64,000 bases of DNA, from the NCBI GenBank assembly GCA_963764695.1, contig CAVXTW010000001.1:2108001-2172000 (forward strand), read 5' to 3'. The stretch comes from DATFRY01 sp963764695 (GTDB lineage Bacteria > Myxococcota_A > Polyangia > Haliangiales > Haliangiaceae). Under the pieces are notes generated by a model. It saw nothing but the letters and a program-made list of their open reading frames with translations. It searched no databases and was not told where the DNA came from. A program made the position numbers and the translations under genes. Positions 16,557 to 25,208 of the stretch are shown one piece after another (the stretch's first letter is position 1; the number at the start of each line of letters is the position of its first letter).

Positions 16557-17741
16557 ATGACGTCGATCGTGGTGCAGAAATACGGCGGATCGTCGGTGGC
16601 GGACACCGCGCGCATCCGCCTGGTGGCCGAGCGCATCGCCCAGACCCGCCGGCGCGGCAAGCAGGTCTGCGTCGTCGTGTCGGCCATGGGCACCACCACC
16701 AACGATCTGATGGCCCGCGCGCGCGAGATCGCCCCGGCGCCGTCGCGGCGCGAGCTGGACATGCTGCTGTCGTGCGGAGAGCGCGCGTCGATGGCGCTCC
16801 TGTCGATGGCCGTGCACGAGCTCGGCTACGAGGCGGTGTCGCTGACCGGCTCGCAGTCCGGCATCATCACCAACGATCGCCACTCCGGCGCCCGCATCAT
16901 CGAGGTGCGGCCGTTCCGGGTGCAGGACGAGCTCGAGCGCGGGCGCGTGGTGATCGTGGCCGGGTTCCAGGGCGTGTCGTACCGGCGAGAGATCACCACG
17001 CTGGGGCGCGGCGGCTCCGACACCACGGCGGTGGCGCTGGCCGCGGCGCTGGGAGCCGAGTGCTGCGAGATCTGCTCCGACGTCGACGGCGTCTACTCGG
17101 CCGATCCGCGGCTGGTCTCCGCCGCCGAGCTGATGGCAGCCATCTCGCACGACCAGATGCTGGAGCTGGCCGCGCACGGGGCCAAGGTGCTGCACGCCGA
17201 GTCGGTCGAGCTGGCCCGCCGCTTCCAGATCGCGCTGTACGCGCGCGCCACGGCAGGCACCGGTGAGGGCACGCGCATCGACGTGCCGGAGGCGGCCACC
17301 CGCGCGCACCGGGTCGCCGGCGTGACCGGGCAGCGCAACCTGGTCCGCATGCGCGCGCGCGGCGCCGGCGCGACCTCGGCGCTCCTGGCCCTGGCCCACG
17401 GAGAGCGGCTGCCGATGCAGGCGCTGGCGGCGCAGATCGACCAGGCCGAGCTCCTGCTCGCGCTCGACGACGTGCCGGACTGGACCGCGGTGCGCGAGCG
17501 GGCGCGCGCGCTCGTTCCCGACCTCGTCATCGACGAGGCGCTCGGCGCGGTCTCGGTGGTGGGCGACTTCATCGGGCGCGACGCCGGCGCGGTCGAGCGC
17601 GCCCGCCTGGCCGCGGCCGAGGCCGGCCTGACCATCGAGGGGATCGTGACCTCGCCGCTGCGCGTGACGCTGCTGTGCGGCGTGGAGGCGGTGGACCGGC
17701 TGGTGCAGGTGCTCCACCAGGTGCTGCGCGAGGCGCCGTGA
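16557..17741 (+). CDS. aspartokinase (first of two in the window)
   Basis: 394-residue aspartate kinase, which makes aspartyl-4-phosphate in the lysine/threonine/methionine pathway. The kinase domain is complete: KYGGSSVAD (residues 8-16), SAMGTTTNDL, SCGERAS, TGSQSGI, GFQGVS, TLGRGGSDTTAVALA, DVDGVYSADPR. The C-terminal regulatory part is diverged: GAVSVVGDFIGRDAGAVERARLAAAEAGLTIEGI has an ACT-like outline but lacks the usual ISTSEI Lys/Thr-binding strand that the second aspartokinase keeps. AGGAG at 16546-16550 fixes ATG 16557. The stop overlaps the next gene by four bases (GTGA). Different feedback control from the paralogue at 28498 is likely but inferred. Confidence 0.9.
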   Translation: MTSIVVQKYGGSSVADTARIRLVAERIAQTRRRGKQVCVVVSAMGTTTNDLMARAREIAPAPSRRELDMLLSCGERASMALLSMAVHELGYEAVSLTGSQSGIITNDRHSGARIIEVRPFRVQDELERGRVVIVAGFQGVSYRREITTLGRGGSDTTAVALAAALGAECCEICSDVDGVYSADPRLVSAAELMAAISHDQMLELAAHGAKVLHAESVELARRFQIALYARATAGTGEGTRIDVPEAATRAHRVAGVTGQRNLVRMRARGAGATSALLALAHGERLPMQALAAQIDQAELLLALDDVPDWTAVRERARALVPDLVIDEALGAVSVVGDFIGRDAGAVERARLAAAEAGLTIEGIVTSPLRVTLLCGVEAVDRLVQVLHQVLREAP

Positions 17742-18460
17742 AGTCGGGCTCGGGGCGCCCCTTGCTGTACGGCCACCGGGGGGCCAGCGCGCTGTCGCTC
17801 GAGAACACCCAGGGCGCCTTCGCGCGCGCGCGGGCCGACGGCGCCGACGGCATCGAGCTGGACGTGCGCCTCACCGCCGACGGCGAGCTGGCCGTGTTTC
17901 ACGACGAGGACCTGACCCGCATCGCCGGCCGCCCGGGACGGGTCGCGGAGCTGACCTGGCGCGAGCTGGCCGCGGTGCCGCTCCCGGGCGGCGAGCGCAT
18001 CCCGCGCCTCGACGAGGTCCTGGCCGAGACCGACCCGCTGCTGGTCAACGTCGAGATCAAGCAGCCCGGGTGGCGCCGGGTGCGCGCGGTGGTCGCCGCC
18101 GTGGCCGCGTGCGTCGAGCGCGCCGGTGCGCGCGATCGCGTGATCGTCTCGTCGTTCGACCCGGCCGCCGTCGGCCTGGCCTGCGCAACGACCCCGCTCT
18201 CGTGCGGCCTGCTGTTCCACGCCAAGCAGCGCCGGCCGCTGCGCCGCGCGTGGCTGGCCCCGCTCATCCGCCCGCATGCCCTGCACCCGGACCGCGCCCT
18301 GGTCAACGCCGCGGCGGTGGCCCGCTGGCGCTCGGCCGGCTACGCCATCAACGTGTGGACAGTCGACGATCCGGCCGAGCTGCGCCGCATGGCCGCGCTC
18401 CGCGTCGACGGCATCATCACAAACGATCCGGCCGCGGCCCGCGCCGCGCTCTCTGCCTGA
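17738..18460 (+). CDS. glycerophosphodiester phosphodiesterase
   Basis: 240-residue GDPD-family TIM barrel, like UgpQ. Catalytic positions are visible: HRG (His13, Arg14), the ENT motif in LENTQGAF, GIELDVRLT (Glu40, Asp42) and VFHDEDL (His55). It lacks a signal peptide, so it probably works in the cytoplasm, turning deacylated phospholipid products into sn-glycerol-3-phosphate and an alcohol. It starts at GTG 17738 inside the aspartokinase stop (GTGA), so the two are translationally coupled, which is an odd metabolic pairing. It is convergent with the M16 operon after nine bases. Confidence 0.87.
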   Translation: MKSGSGRPLLYGHRGASALSLENTQGAFARARADGADGIELDVRLTADGELAVFHDEDLTRIAGRPGRVAELTWRELAAVPLPGGERIPRLDEVLAETDPLLVNVEIKQPGWRRVRAVVAAVAACVERAGARDRVIVSSFDPAAVGLACATTPLSCGLLFHAKQRRPLRRAWLAPLIRPHALHPDRALVNAAAVARWRSAGYAINVWTVDDPAELRRMAALRVDGIITNDPAAARAALSA

Positions 18461-18469
18461 GTCGCGCCG

Positions 18470-19750
18470 TCAGTACGAGTCGTAGGCGATGACTTCCTGC
18501 ACGTCGATGCCGGCCGCGGCCAGGCGCGGCGCCATCTCGTCGGCGCTGGCCACCATGATGATGCAGACGTCGTGCGGGCGCAGCCACCTGGCCGCCGCGG
18601 CGTGCACGTCGTCGAGGGTGAGGGCGGCCAGCAGGCCGGGCAGGCGGGCCGGGAAGTCGACCGGGAGGCCGACCACGTCGTGGCGCAGGGCCAGCCGCAT
18701 GCGCTGGCGCGCGGTGGCCGACGCGAAGGGCAACGAGCCGGTGAGGTTGCGGATGGCCAGGTCGAACTCGTCGGCGCGCAGGCCCTCCTCGGCCAGCTTC
18801 TCGTACAGGCTCAGGGTCAGGGCCAGCGCCTCGGGGGCCACGTCGGCGGTCGGCGCCAGCCACATGCGGAACCAGTGCGGCGCGCGCGCCTTGACCATGC
18901 GACAGCCGGCGCCGTACGACCAGCCGCGCGCCACGCGGATCTCCTGCATCAGGCGCGAGGTGAACAGCCCGCCGAACGCGGTCTCCAGCGGCATCAGCGC
19001 CACGTAGTCGTCGGTGCCGTAGGCCGGGGCGAGGTGGCCGATCACGATCTGGCACTGGGTGCGCTTCGGCTTGTCGACGAGGATCAGCCTGCGTCCGGAC
19101 GGAAACGGCGGCACGTCGAGCGGCGGCGCGGCCACCGGCTCGCGACCGGCCACCGCGCCGCGCAGCGCAGAGGCGACCTTTTCGGCGCGGGCCGGCGTGA
19201 TCGCTCCGGCCACGCCCACCACCATGTGGTCCGCCGCCCATACAGATCGGTGGAACGCGGCCAGCGGCTCCAGCTCGATGCGCTCCAGGGAAGCCTCGGT
19301 GCCCAGGGTGGTGCGGGCGTACGGGTGTCCCGGCGCGCAGACCCGGTGGAAGTGGCGATCGGCGAGCGTGTAGTCGTCGTCGCGCACGTCGTCCAGCTCG
19401 TGTCGGGTCTCGCGCAGCAAGACCTCGTGCTCGCGCGGGCTCAGCAGCGGATCGGCCATCACCGACGCGGCCAGCGCCAGCGCGCGATCGAGGTGGCGCT
19501 CGAGGCAGGTGGCGCTCACACCCAGCCAGTCGCGGTCCAGCTCGACCTGGACGGCGGCGCCGATCTGATCGATGGCAGCGTCCAGCTCGGCGCGCGACAG
19601 TCCGCCCGCGCCGCGCCGGGCCAGCTCGGCCGCGTGCCGGGTCATGCCCTCACGGCCGGGCGGATCGAGCGCCGCGCCCACCCGGACCGCCGCGCTGAAC
19701 CAGCAGAGCGGCAGGCCGGCCGCCGGCTCGAAGTGAAACGGCGCGCTCAT
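18470..19750 (-). CDS. M16-family peptidase homologue without the zinc motif
   Basis: 426 residues of M16 (pitrilysin/insulinase-like) fold: the C-terminal halves of both M16 repeats are recognisable, including FGGLFTSRLMQEIRVARGWSYGAGC (about 265-289), the strand-helix that completes the active site of the partner. The N-terminal position where HxxEH should lie reads MTRHAAELARRG, so it cannot bind zinc in the standard way. In bacterial M16B pairs one subunit holds the zinc and the other the Arg/Tyr pair (here RGWSYG), so this is the non-catalytic partner of the gene just upstream. ATG 19750 overlaps the stop of that gene (ATGA). Last gene of a four-gene operon. Confidence 0.88.
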   Translation of the reverse strand: MSAPFHFEPAAGLPLCWFSAAVRVGAALDPPGREGMTRHAAELARRGAGGLSRAELDAAIDQIGAAVQVELDRDWLGVSATCLERHLDRALALAASVMADPLLSPREHEVLLRETRHELDDVRDDDYTLADRHFHRVCAPGHPYARTTLGTEASLERIELEPLAAFHRSVWAADHMVVGVAGAITPARAEKVASALRGAVAGREPVAAPPLDVPPFPSGRRLILVDKPKRTQCQIVIGHLAPAYGTDDYVALMPLETAFGGLFTSRLMQEIRVARGWSYGAGCRMVKARAPHWFRMWLAPTADVAPEALALTLSLYEKLAEEGLRADEFDLAIRNLTGSLPFASATARQRMRLALRHDVVGLPVDFPARLPGLLAALTLDDVHAAAARWLRPHDVCIIMVASADEMAPRLAAAGIDVQEVIAYDSY

Positions 19751-21081
19751 GCCTGCGCTCCGTCGTCGTCCGATGCGTCGTCGCCATCCTCGTCGCCGTC
19801 CGATTCGTCCGGGTCGATCACGATCGACGAGCAGTGCTCCGCGACCAGGTAGGTGCGCACCGCGCGCTGCACGTCCTCCGGCGTCACCCGGGCCAGCGCG
19901 CCGGCCACGTCGAACAGGCGGCGAAAGTCGCCGAGCGTGACCTGGTGGTGGCCGATCGACTCGGCGCGCCCGTCCACGCCCTCGAGGTCGGTCCAGAAGT
20001 CGGTCTCGACCGCGCTGCGCACCTTCTCGATCTCGACGTCGTCGATGCGGTTGTTGGCCAGGTCGGCCAGCACCGCGTCCACCTCCGCCTCGGCCGCCTC
20101 CGGCTGGTGGTCGCGGGTCAGCTGCACCGAGATGCGGAACAGGCCCGGGTCGCGCTGCGGCGCCACGTCGCAGTCGGCCCCCAGGGCCATCTCGCGCTCC
20201 ACCACGAGCCGTCGGTACAGCCGCGACGACGGCCCGCTCGACAGCAGCGACGCCACGAACGACAGCGCCGCCCAGTCCGGGTGGTCCTGGCTGACCGCGC
20301 GATAGCCGCGCAGGAGCTTGGGCGCCGGGGTCGGCTTGGCGAAGCGCCGGCGCCGCTCGCCGCGCTGGGCCGGCTCCTCCACCACGCGTTCGGCCGGCAG
20401 CTGGGCCGGCGCGATGGCGCCGTAGCGGCGCTCGACGAGCTCGAGCAGGCTCTTCTCCTCCACGTCGCCGACGACGACCACGGTCGCGTTGTTGGGCGCG
20501 TAGTAGGTGCTGTAGAAGCGCTGCACGTCGTCCATCGCCATCGAGCGGATGTCCTCCATCCACCCGATGGTCGGCCAGCCGTACGGGTGCACGGTGAAGG
20601 CCAGGCGGGCCAGCTCCTCGTCGGCGAAGCCCTCGACCTCGTCGTCGACCCGCTGCATTCGCTCGTTGGCCACCACCTCGCGCTCCGACTCGAGCACCGC
20701 CGGCGTGAGCGCCAGGTTGACCATTCGATCGGCCTCCAGCTCGACCACCACCGGCAGATCGCGCGCCGGCACCGAGTCGCGGTAGTAGGTCCAGTCGACC
20801 CAGGTCGCGGCGTTGCTGTCGCCGCCGGTCTGCTCGATCAGGCGATCGAACTCGCCGGCCGGCCGCGACCGGGTCTGGCTGAACATCAGGTGCTCGAACA
20901 GGTGCGCCATCCCGGTCTGGCCCGGCAACTCGTGGCGCGAGCCGACCGCGTACCAGGTCTGGTACGACACGATCGGCGCGGACGCGTCGGCCAGCACGAT
21001 CAGCGCGAGGCCGTTGTGCAGGCGGTGGCGCCGGATCTCCAGTCCGGCGAAGGGATGCGCGATCTCGGTGGTCCAGGGCAT
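19747..21081 (-). CDS. M16-family zinc peptidase, catalytic subunit
   Basis: 444 residues. The inverted zinc motif HLFEH is at residues 60-64, with the downstream Glu in ESEREVVANE about 75 residues on, as in M16B peptidases. No signal peptide is evident, so it probably acts in the cytoplasm on peptides. The C-terminus is a run of Asp/Glu/Ser/Gly (DESDGDEDGDDASDDDG), an acidic tail not usual for the family. GAGGT stands four bases before ATG 21081. It is third in an operon with the FadL-like and saccharopine-dehydrogenase-like genes, and its stop overlaps the inactive M16 partner. Confidence 0.9.
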   Translation of the reverse strand: MPWTTEIAHPFAGLEIRRHRLHNGLALIVLADASAPIVSYQTWYAVGSRHELPGQTGMAHLFEHLMFSQTRSRPAGEFDRLIEQTGGDSNAATWVDWTYYRDSVPARDLPVVVELEADRMVNLALTPAVLESEREVVANERMQRVDDEVEGFADEELARLAFTVHPYGWPTIGWMEDIRSMAMDDVQRFYSTYYAPNNATVVVVGDVEEKSLLELVERRYGAIAPAQLPAERVVEEPAQRGERRRRFAKPTPAPKLLRGYRAVSQDHPDWAALSFVASLLSSGPSSRLYRRLVVEREMALGADCDVAPQRDPGLFRISVQLTRDHQPEAAEAEVDAVLADLANNRIDDVEIEKVRSAVETDFWTDLEGVDGRAESIGHHQVTLGDFRRLFDVAGALARVTPEDVQRAVRTYLVAEHCSSIVIDPDESDGDEDGDDASDDDGAQA

Positions 21082-21087
21082 GAAACC

Positions 21088-22200
21088 TCAGTGTTCGGCG
21101 ACAGACAGCAGGCCCTCGCCGACAAGCGCGGACAGGCTGCCCTCCGGGTCGGTGAGCTGCGACGGGGCGATGACGCCGGCGGGTGGAAGCGCGCCGCCGC
21201 CGAGCAGGCGCTCGACGCCGAGCGCGGCGATGCGGGCGCTGAGGCCGTACGGATCGGTGCCGCTCACCGCGACCCGTGTGCGCCGGAAGTGCAGCGTCGC
21301 CTCGGCGACGAGGGCGAACTCGATGTGCCGCCGCGCCGCCTCGTCGGGCGGGGCCGCCCCGCCGGCATGCGCGCGGGCCAGCGCCCCGAGCGGAGACGCT
21401 GCCGCGGCCGACAGCAAGGGGCCGATGAGGCCGGCAAGCCGGGCCGCCGCGCGCAGGGGCGCCGCACCCTCGGCCCAGGTCAGATACGCCTCGACCACGC
21501 GGGCCGGCGCGTGGCGCGGCGTCGTGATCACCTCGCCCGACGGCCAAAGAAACGCCTCGAGCGGCCCGAACGGGGCCGGAAACGCGATCGTCCGGGTTCG
21601 CGACAGCGGCGCCACTCGCTCCCAGCGGTCCTCGCGCCACACGCTGGCCGGCTGCGACAGCGCGCCGATCAGGCTCTGCCGCGTGCCCGCGCTGGCGCTG
21701 ACGTGCGACAGCGCGTACGCGATCATCAGCTCGTCGACCGCGTCGACCTCGTCCTCGGCCTGCGCGCGGCACAGGGCGGCGGCGCGGCTGGCCGCCCAGT
21801 CGCCGACCGCGACCTCCCAGGCGAAGCCGGGCGCCGCGACCACCCCGGCCTGCCGCGCCGGCGAGTCGAACCGCTCGTAGGTGTCGCGCAGGAAGGACTG
21901 CTCGCCGCTCATGTCCAGGTAGTGGGCGCCGGCGTCGATGGCGGCGCGCAGTGCCGGTTCGCCGACCTGCATGAACGGCCCGGCGCACGCCACCACCACG
22001 CGCGCCCCGCGCACCGCCGCTGCCATCTCGGCGGCGTCGTGCACCTGCGCCGGCCGGATCTCCAGCCCGGACAGCTCGCGGGCCAGACGGGTCAGCCGGT
22101 GGCGGTCGCGGCCGGACAGCACGACCTCGAAGCCGCGCCCGACCAGCTCCCTGGCCACCAGCGCGCCCGTGGTCCCGGTGGCTCCGTAGATGACGATCAT
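21088..22200 (-). CDS. saccharopine-dehydrogenase-like NAD(P)-binding protein
   Basis: 370 residues. The N-terminus is a classic Rossmann start, MIVIYGATGTTGALVARELV (GATGTTG, residues 6-12), then VVLSGRD and VVVACAGPFMQVGEPALRAAIDAGAHYLDMSGE, the pattern of the saccharopine dehydrogenase/trans-acting enoyl reductase group. The reaction is unknown; relatives reduce or dehydrogenate lipids and amino-acid adducts. AGGA lies three to four bases before ATG 22200. It starts only four bases after the FadL-like stop and is followed after six by the M16 catalytic subunit, so it is clearly an operon member. Confidence 0.82.
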   Translation of the reverse strand: MIVIYGATGTTGALVARELVGRGFEVVLSGRDRHRLTRLARELSGLEIRPAQVHDAAEMAAAVRGARVVVACAGPFMQVGEPALRAAIDAGAHYLDMSGEQSFLRDTYERFDSPARQAGVVAAPGFAWEVAVGDWAASRAAALCRAQAEDEVDAVDELMIAYALSHVSASAGTRQSLIGALSQPASVWREDRWERVAPLSRTRTIAFPAPFGPLEAFLWPSGEVITTPRHAPARVVEAYLTWAEGAAPLRAAARLAGLIGPLLSAAAASPLGALARAHAGGAAPPDEAARRHIEFALVAEATLHFRRTRVAVSGTDPYGLSARIAALGVERLLGGGALPPAGVIAPSQLTDPEGSLSALVGEGLLSVAEH

Positions 22201-22204
22201 GTTC

Positions 22205-23689
22205 CTACAGAGAGTCGTAGCGCAGCGAGAGGCTCATCGCGTGGCGCAGGCGGTGATAATCGCCGGCCGCGGTCGGGATCGCGCGCCCCTCGCGGGCCGC
22301 CCGGCAGGCGTCGAAGTCGTAGTCGGAGTCCACGCACTCGAGGCGGGACAGCGGGTCGAAGGCGCTCTCTGTCGACCGCACCCGGGGGAACCAGCTCAGG
22401 TCGTAGCCCAGCTGCAGCACCACGTGCTGCGAGACGCGCAGCTCGACCCCGGCGGCCGCGCCGACGTCGAAGCCGTCGATCTGCAGCGGCGACACGCTGC
22501 GCTCGGTTGTCGCGCCGCTCTCGGCGCGCAGGCGTCCGCCGAAGCGGGTGCGCCCGGTGTCCTGTCCCTCGAGGCCGATCGAGCCCTGCCACACGTCGCG
22601 CATGCCGCGGTAGCGCGGATACCACTCCGGCGCGCCGGCATCGATCAGATCGCCTCCGTACAGGCGGATGTCGTAGACGTCGTGGCGCGACATGTTCTGC
22701 CAGCGCGCGCTGGTCACCAGGTCGTAGCCGGGCAGGAGCGGCCCGCGCACGCCGAACCAGACCGAGTACGGCATGCGATAGGTGATCTCGGCGCGGCCGC
22801 GGTGCTCCTGGCCGCCGTCGCGCTCCGCGCTCTTCACCCACGCGTCGCCCTGCAGGGCCAGCGCGTAGCCCTGCGACGGGATCGCGCCGGGCGGGCTGAC
22901 CATGCTCACCGTGACCCACCAGCCGCTCTTTGGCTGCACCGCCACGCCGAGGCTCAGCGCGATGTTCTCCAGCTCGAACAGACCGGCCAGGCCGCCGGTC
23001 GACGTCGACATGCGGTAGACCTCCTTCGCCTCCGGGTTCTCGAGGCCGCACGGCTGGCCGCCGCAGTCGCTGGCCACGCCGCGATCGGCGCCGCCGCCGG
23101 CCTCGAGCGCGCTGTCGCGGGCGAGGGCCAGATCCATGCCGGCGTACCCGATGGAGACGCCGAGGCCGAACATGATCCAGTCGGCCAGCCGGAAGCAGCC
23201 GGCCAGCGAGAACAGGCCCTGATAGACGTGGCCGCCGAGCACGTGATAGCGGAGCGCGTCGTGGCCGGCCGGAAAGCGATCGAACGTGGTGGTGTGCACC
23301 GCCGCGCCGAACACGGCGCGCTCCTCGAGCACGGTGCCGTACAGGCCGAGGATCCCGCCGGGCGACCAGGTCGTGGTGGACACGTTGGCGCCGTCGCTGA
23401 GCTGGCCGGTCTCGAAGTCGATCTCGCTGCGGTCGACCTGGATGCTGTCGAGCCGGAGGCTGCCGCCGACGTGCAGGTGGAGGCCGCGAGTGGCGAACCC
23501 GAGCGCGGCCGGGTTGAGGAAGATCGACGACGCGTGCGCCTGGGTAGGACCGGTGAACACCGCGCCACCGGCGGTCGCGTCCTCGAGCGGCGACGCGAGT
23601 GCGCGGCCCGACAGCGCGAGGACCGCGGCCACCGCCAGCAATCGAGCCAGTTGCGGTCGACTTTCTGGCCCATCAGGCCGGCGCGACAT
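22205..23689 (-). CDS. FadL/OmpP1-like outer-membrane transport protein
   Basis: 494 residues with a signal peptide (hydrophobic at about 17-31, cleavage near ALAS). The N-terminal motif GGAVFTGPTQAHASSIFLNPAALGF matches the FadL hatch region (G-x-A-..-NPA), and the rest is a beta-barrel pattern with alternating aromatic strands up to the terminal LRYDSL. FadL-type channels let hydrophobic molecules cross the outer membrane. The frame is open to 23758, but ATG 23689 starts just before the signal peptide and has TACTCT nine bases upstream. It heads the four-gene operon, linking uptake of a hydrophobic compound with an oxidoreductase and a peptidase pair; the shared job is unknown. Confidence 0.82.
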   Translation of the reverse strand: MSRRPDGPESRPQLARLLAVAAVLALSGRALASPLEDATAGGAVFTGPTQAHASSIFLNPAALGFATRGLHLHVGGSLRLDSIQVDRSEIDFETGQLSDGANVSTTTWSPGGILGLYGTVLEERAVFGAAVHTTTFDRFPAGHDALRYHVLGGHVYQGLFSLAGCFRLADWIMFGLGVSIGYAGMDLALARDSALEAGGGADRGVASDCGGQPCGLENPEAKEVYRMSTSTGGLAGLFELENIALSLGVAVQPKSGWWVTVSMVSPPGAIPSQGYALALQGDAWVKSAERDGGQEHRGRAEITYRMPYSVWFGVRGPLLPGYDLVTSARWQNMSRHDVYDIRLYGGDLIDAGAPEWYPRYRGMRDVWQGSIGLEGQDTGRTRFGGRLRAESGATTERSVSPLQIDGFDVGAAAGVELRVSQHVVLQLGYDLSWFPRVRSTESAFDPLSRLECVDSDYDFDACRAAREGRAIPTAAGDYHRLRHAMSLSLRYDSL

Positions 23690-23739
23690 GAGCGGCGAAG
23701 AGTAGCAGAGCAGGGGAGAACCGGCGCGGGGCGGCCGAA

Positions 23740-23768
23740 TTGACTCGGCCATCGCCACACACTATAGT
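23740..23768 (+). promoter_or_regulatory. strong sigma-70-type promoter TTGACT-N17-TATAGT
   Basis: TTGACT at 23740-23745 and TATAGT at 23763-23768 with exactly 17 bp between them form the best canonical promoter in the window. The start would be near 23775, giving a 5' leader of about 27 bases with AGGAG before the TTG start of the lipoprotein gene. Confidence 0.7.
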
Positions 23769-23801
23769 GGCCGCGCCATTTTTCCTAATGAGGAGAAACA
23801 C

Positions 23802-25163
23802 TTGCGAGTTCGGCGCGCTTCGCTTCTGGTCATCGCCGCCGTCGTCTGCGCCGGCCTGGCCGGCTGCGACAAGGCGAGCCACGACAACATCGAGAAGTGG
23901 CTCTCGACCGAGAAGGGCGTCGAGAAGCTCGACAAGGCGCTGCGCGACGCAGACAACGACGCCGACACCCGCGCTCACGCGGCCCAGAACCTCACCATCC
24001 ATGTCGACAACCACCACGCCCTGGTCCGCGAGGCGTTCGAGGACATGTCCGACGAGGAGCGGCACGAGGTAGCGGTCGAGCTGGCCCCGCGCCTGTGGGA
24101 GAAGGCGCGCATCGCGCGCGAGAAGGACGTCCCCACGCCGGTGCAGTCCCAGGCCAAGGACATGCTGTTCGACCTGCGCGCCTACGCCGATCAGGCCACG
24201 CGGCAGAAGATCGACGGCTATCTGATCGAGTGGCTGGCCGGCGGACACTACGAGGGGCGCGCCACCACCGGCCGGGTCAACGGCCGCACCGTCGTGCGCC
24301 AGCTCGGCCTGGCCGCATCGCCGAAGCTGCTCGAGGCCGCGCGCAGCCTGCTGGTCCGGCCGCCCGACGCCGATGGCAACCGCCCGGCGGTCGGCGACGA
24401 GCTGCTCGTCGCGCTCGCGGTGACCGGCGATCCGCAGGCGGTCGGCCTCCTGCTCGACATGGTGACGAAGGACTACGGCGACAAGTCGCTGCCCAAGCGC
24501 GCCATGGCCGCGCTGCACGAGGCATACGTGCAGCCGACGGCCGGCCAGCCGGTGCCTCCGCGTCCCGGTCTTGTCGCGCACGTCGATCTGCTGGGCCAGG
24601 TGGCCCGCGACGAGAACCTGCCAGGTGTGATGAACAACGACGCCGCCGCGCTGCTGTCGGTGGTCGGTCCGCCCGAGTGCATCCAGCCGTTCGTGGAGCT
24701 GGCCAGGCTGCCGTCCGCGGAGCAGGCCTACCGCTGGGTAGGCGTTCAGCTGGGACTGCGGTGCGGGGGCGCACAGGCGATGGTGCCGATCATGGAGGCG
24801 ATGCCCGATACGGTCGGCTACGAGCGCGCGCTTCTCGAGAAGTACGTGTACAAGGAGATCCTCGCCTCGCCGGGGGCGTCGAAGGTCGCAGAGCAGGCGC
24901 GACAGATGCTTTCATCGCAGAACTGGGTCGCACGTGTGACCGGTATCGAGATCCTCGGAGCGCTCAAGCAGCGTTCCACCGCAGAAGAGGACGCGAAACG
25001 AATTCGGCAGCTTGCCAAGGACCGCACCGTCCTCAAAGGTTGGTGGGGGCCGCAGAAGGACCAGCCGGCAGGAAAGAAAAAGCCGGATCCCACCATAGGT
25101 CGGGTCGCCGATGAGGTGGCGGGCGGACTTCAGGCCCTAGCGAAAGGACCCGAAACCAAGTGA
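23802..25163 (+). CDS. alpha-helical repeat lipoprotein (HEAT-like)
   Basis: 453 residues. The signal peptide ends in LAGC (Cys22), then short helices repeat throughout (for example HALVREAFEDMSDEERHEVAVELAPRLW, PKLLEAARSLLVRP, PQAVGLLLDMVTKDYGDKSLPKRAMAALHEAYV), the look of an irregular HEAT/ARM solenoid. No catalytic motif is seen; a scaffold or binding role in the periplasm is likely. The start is TTG 23802, set by AGGAG at 23791-23795 six bases upstream. It has its own strong promoter. The FHA protein gene follows after 45 bp. Confidence 0.82.
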   Translation: MRVRRASLLVIAAVVCAGLAGCDKASHDNIEKWLSTEKGVEKLDKALRDADNDADTRAHAAQNLTIHVDNHHALVREAFEDMSDEERHEVAVELAPRLWEKARIAREKDVPTPVQSQAKDMLFDLRAYADQATRQKIDGYLIEWLAGGHYEGRATTGRVNGRTVVRQLGLAASPKLLEAARSLLVRPPDADGNRPAVGDELLVALAVTGDPQAVGLLLDMVTKDYGDKSLPKRAMAALHEAYVQPTAGQPVPPRPGLVAHVDLLGQVARDENLPGVMNNDAAALLSVVGPPECIQPFVELARLPSAEQAYRWVGVQLGLRCGGAQAMVPIMEAMPDTVGYERALLEKYVYKEILASPGASKVAEQARQMLSSQNWVARVTGIEILGALKQRSTAEEDAKRIRQLAKDRTVLKGWWGPQKDQPAGKKKPDPTIGRVADEVAGGLQALAKGPETK

Positions 25164-25208
25164 TAATGCACCCGCTCAACGCTCCTGAATCGGGGGAGCG
25201 AGGCTGAG

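Noticed and set aside
19834..22785. 983-codon plus-strand frame opposite the M16 operon
   Set aside because: Shadow of the peptidase and dehydrogenase genes; His/Arg/Val-rich with no recognisable domain.
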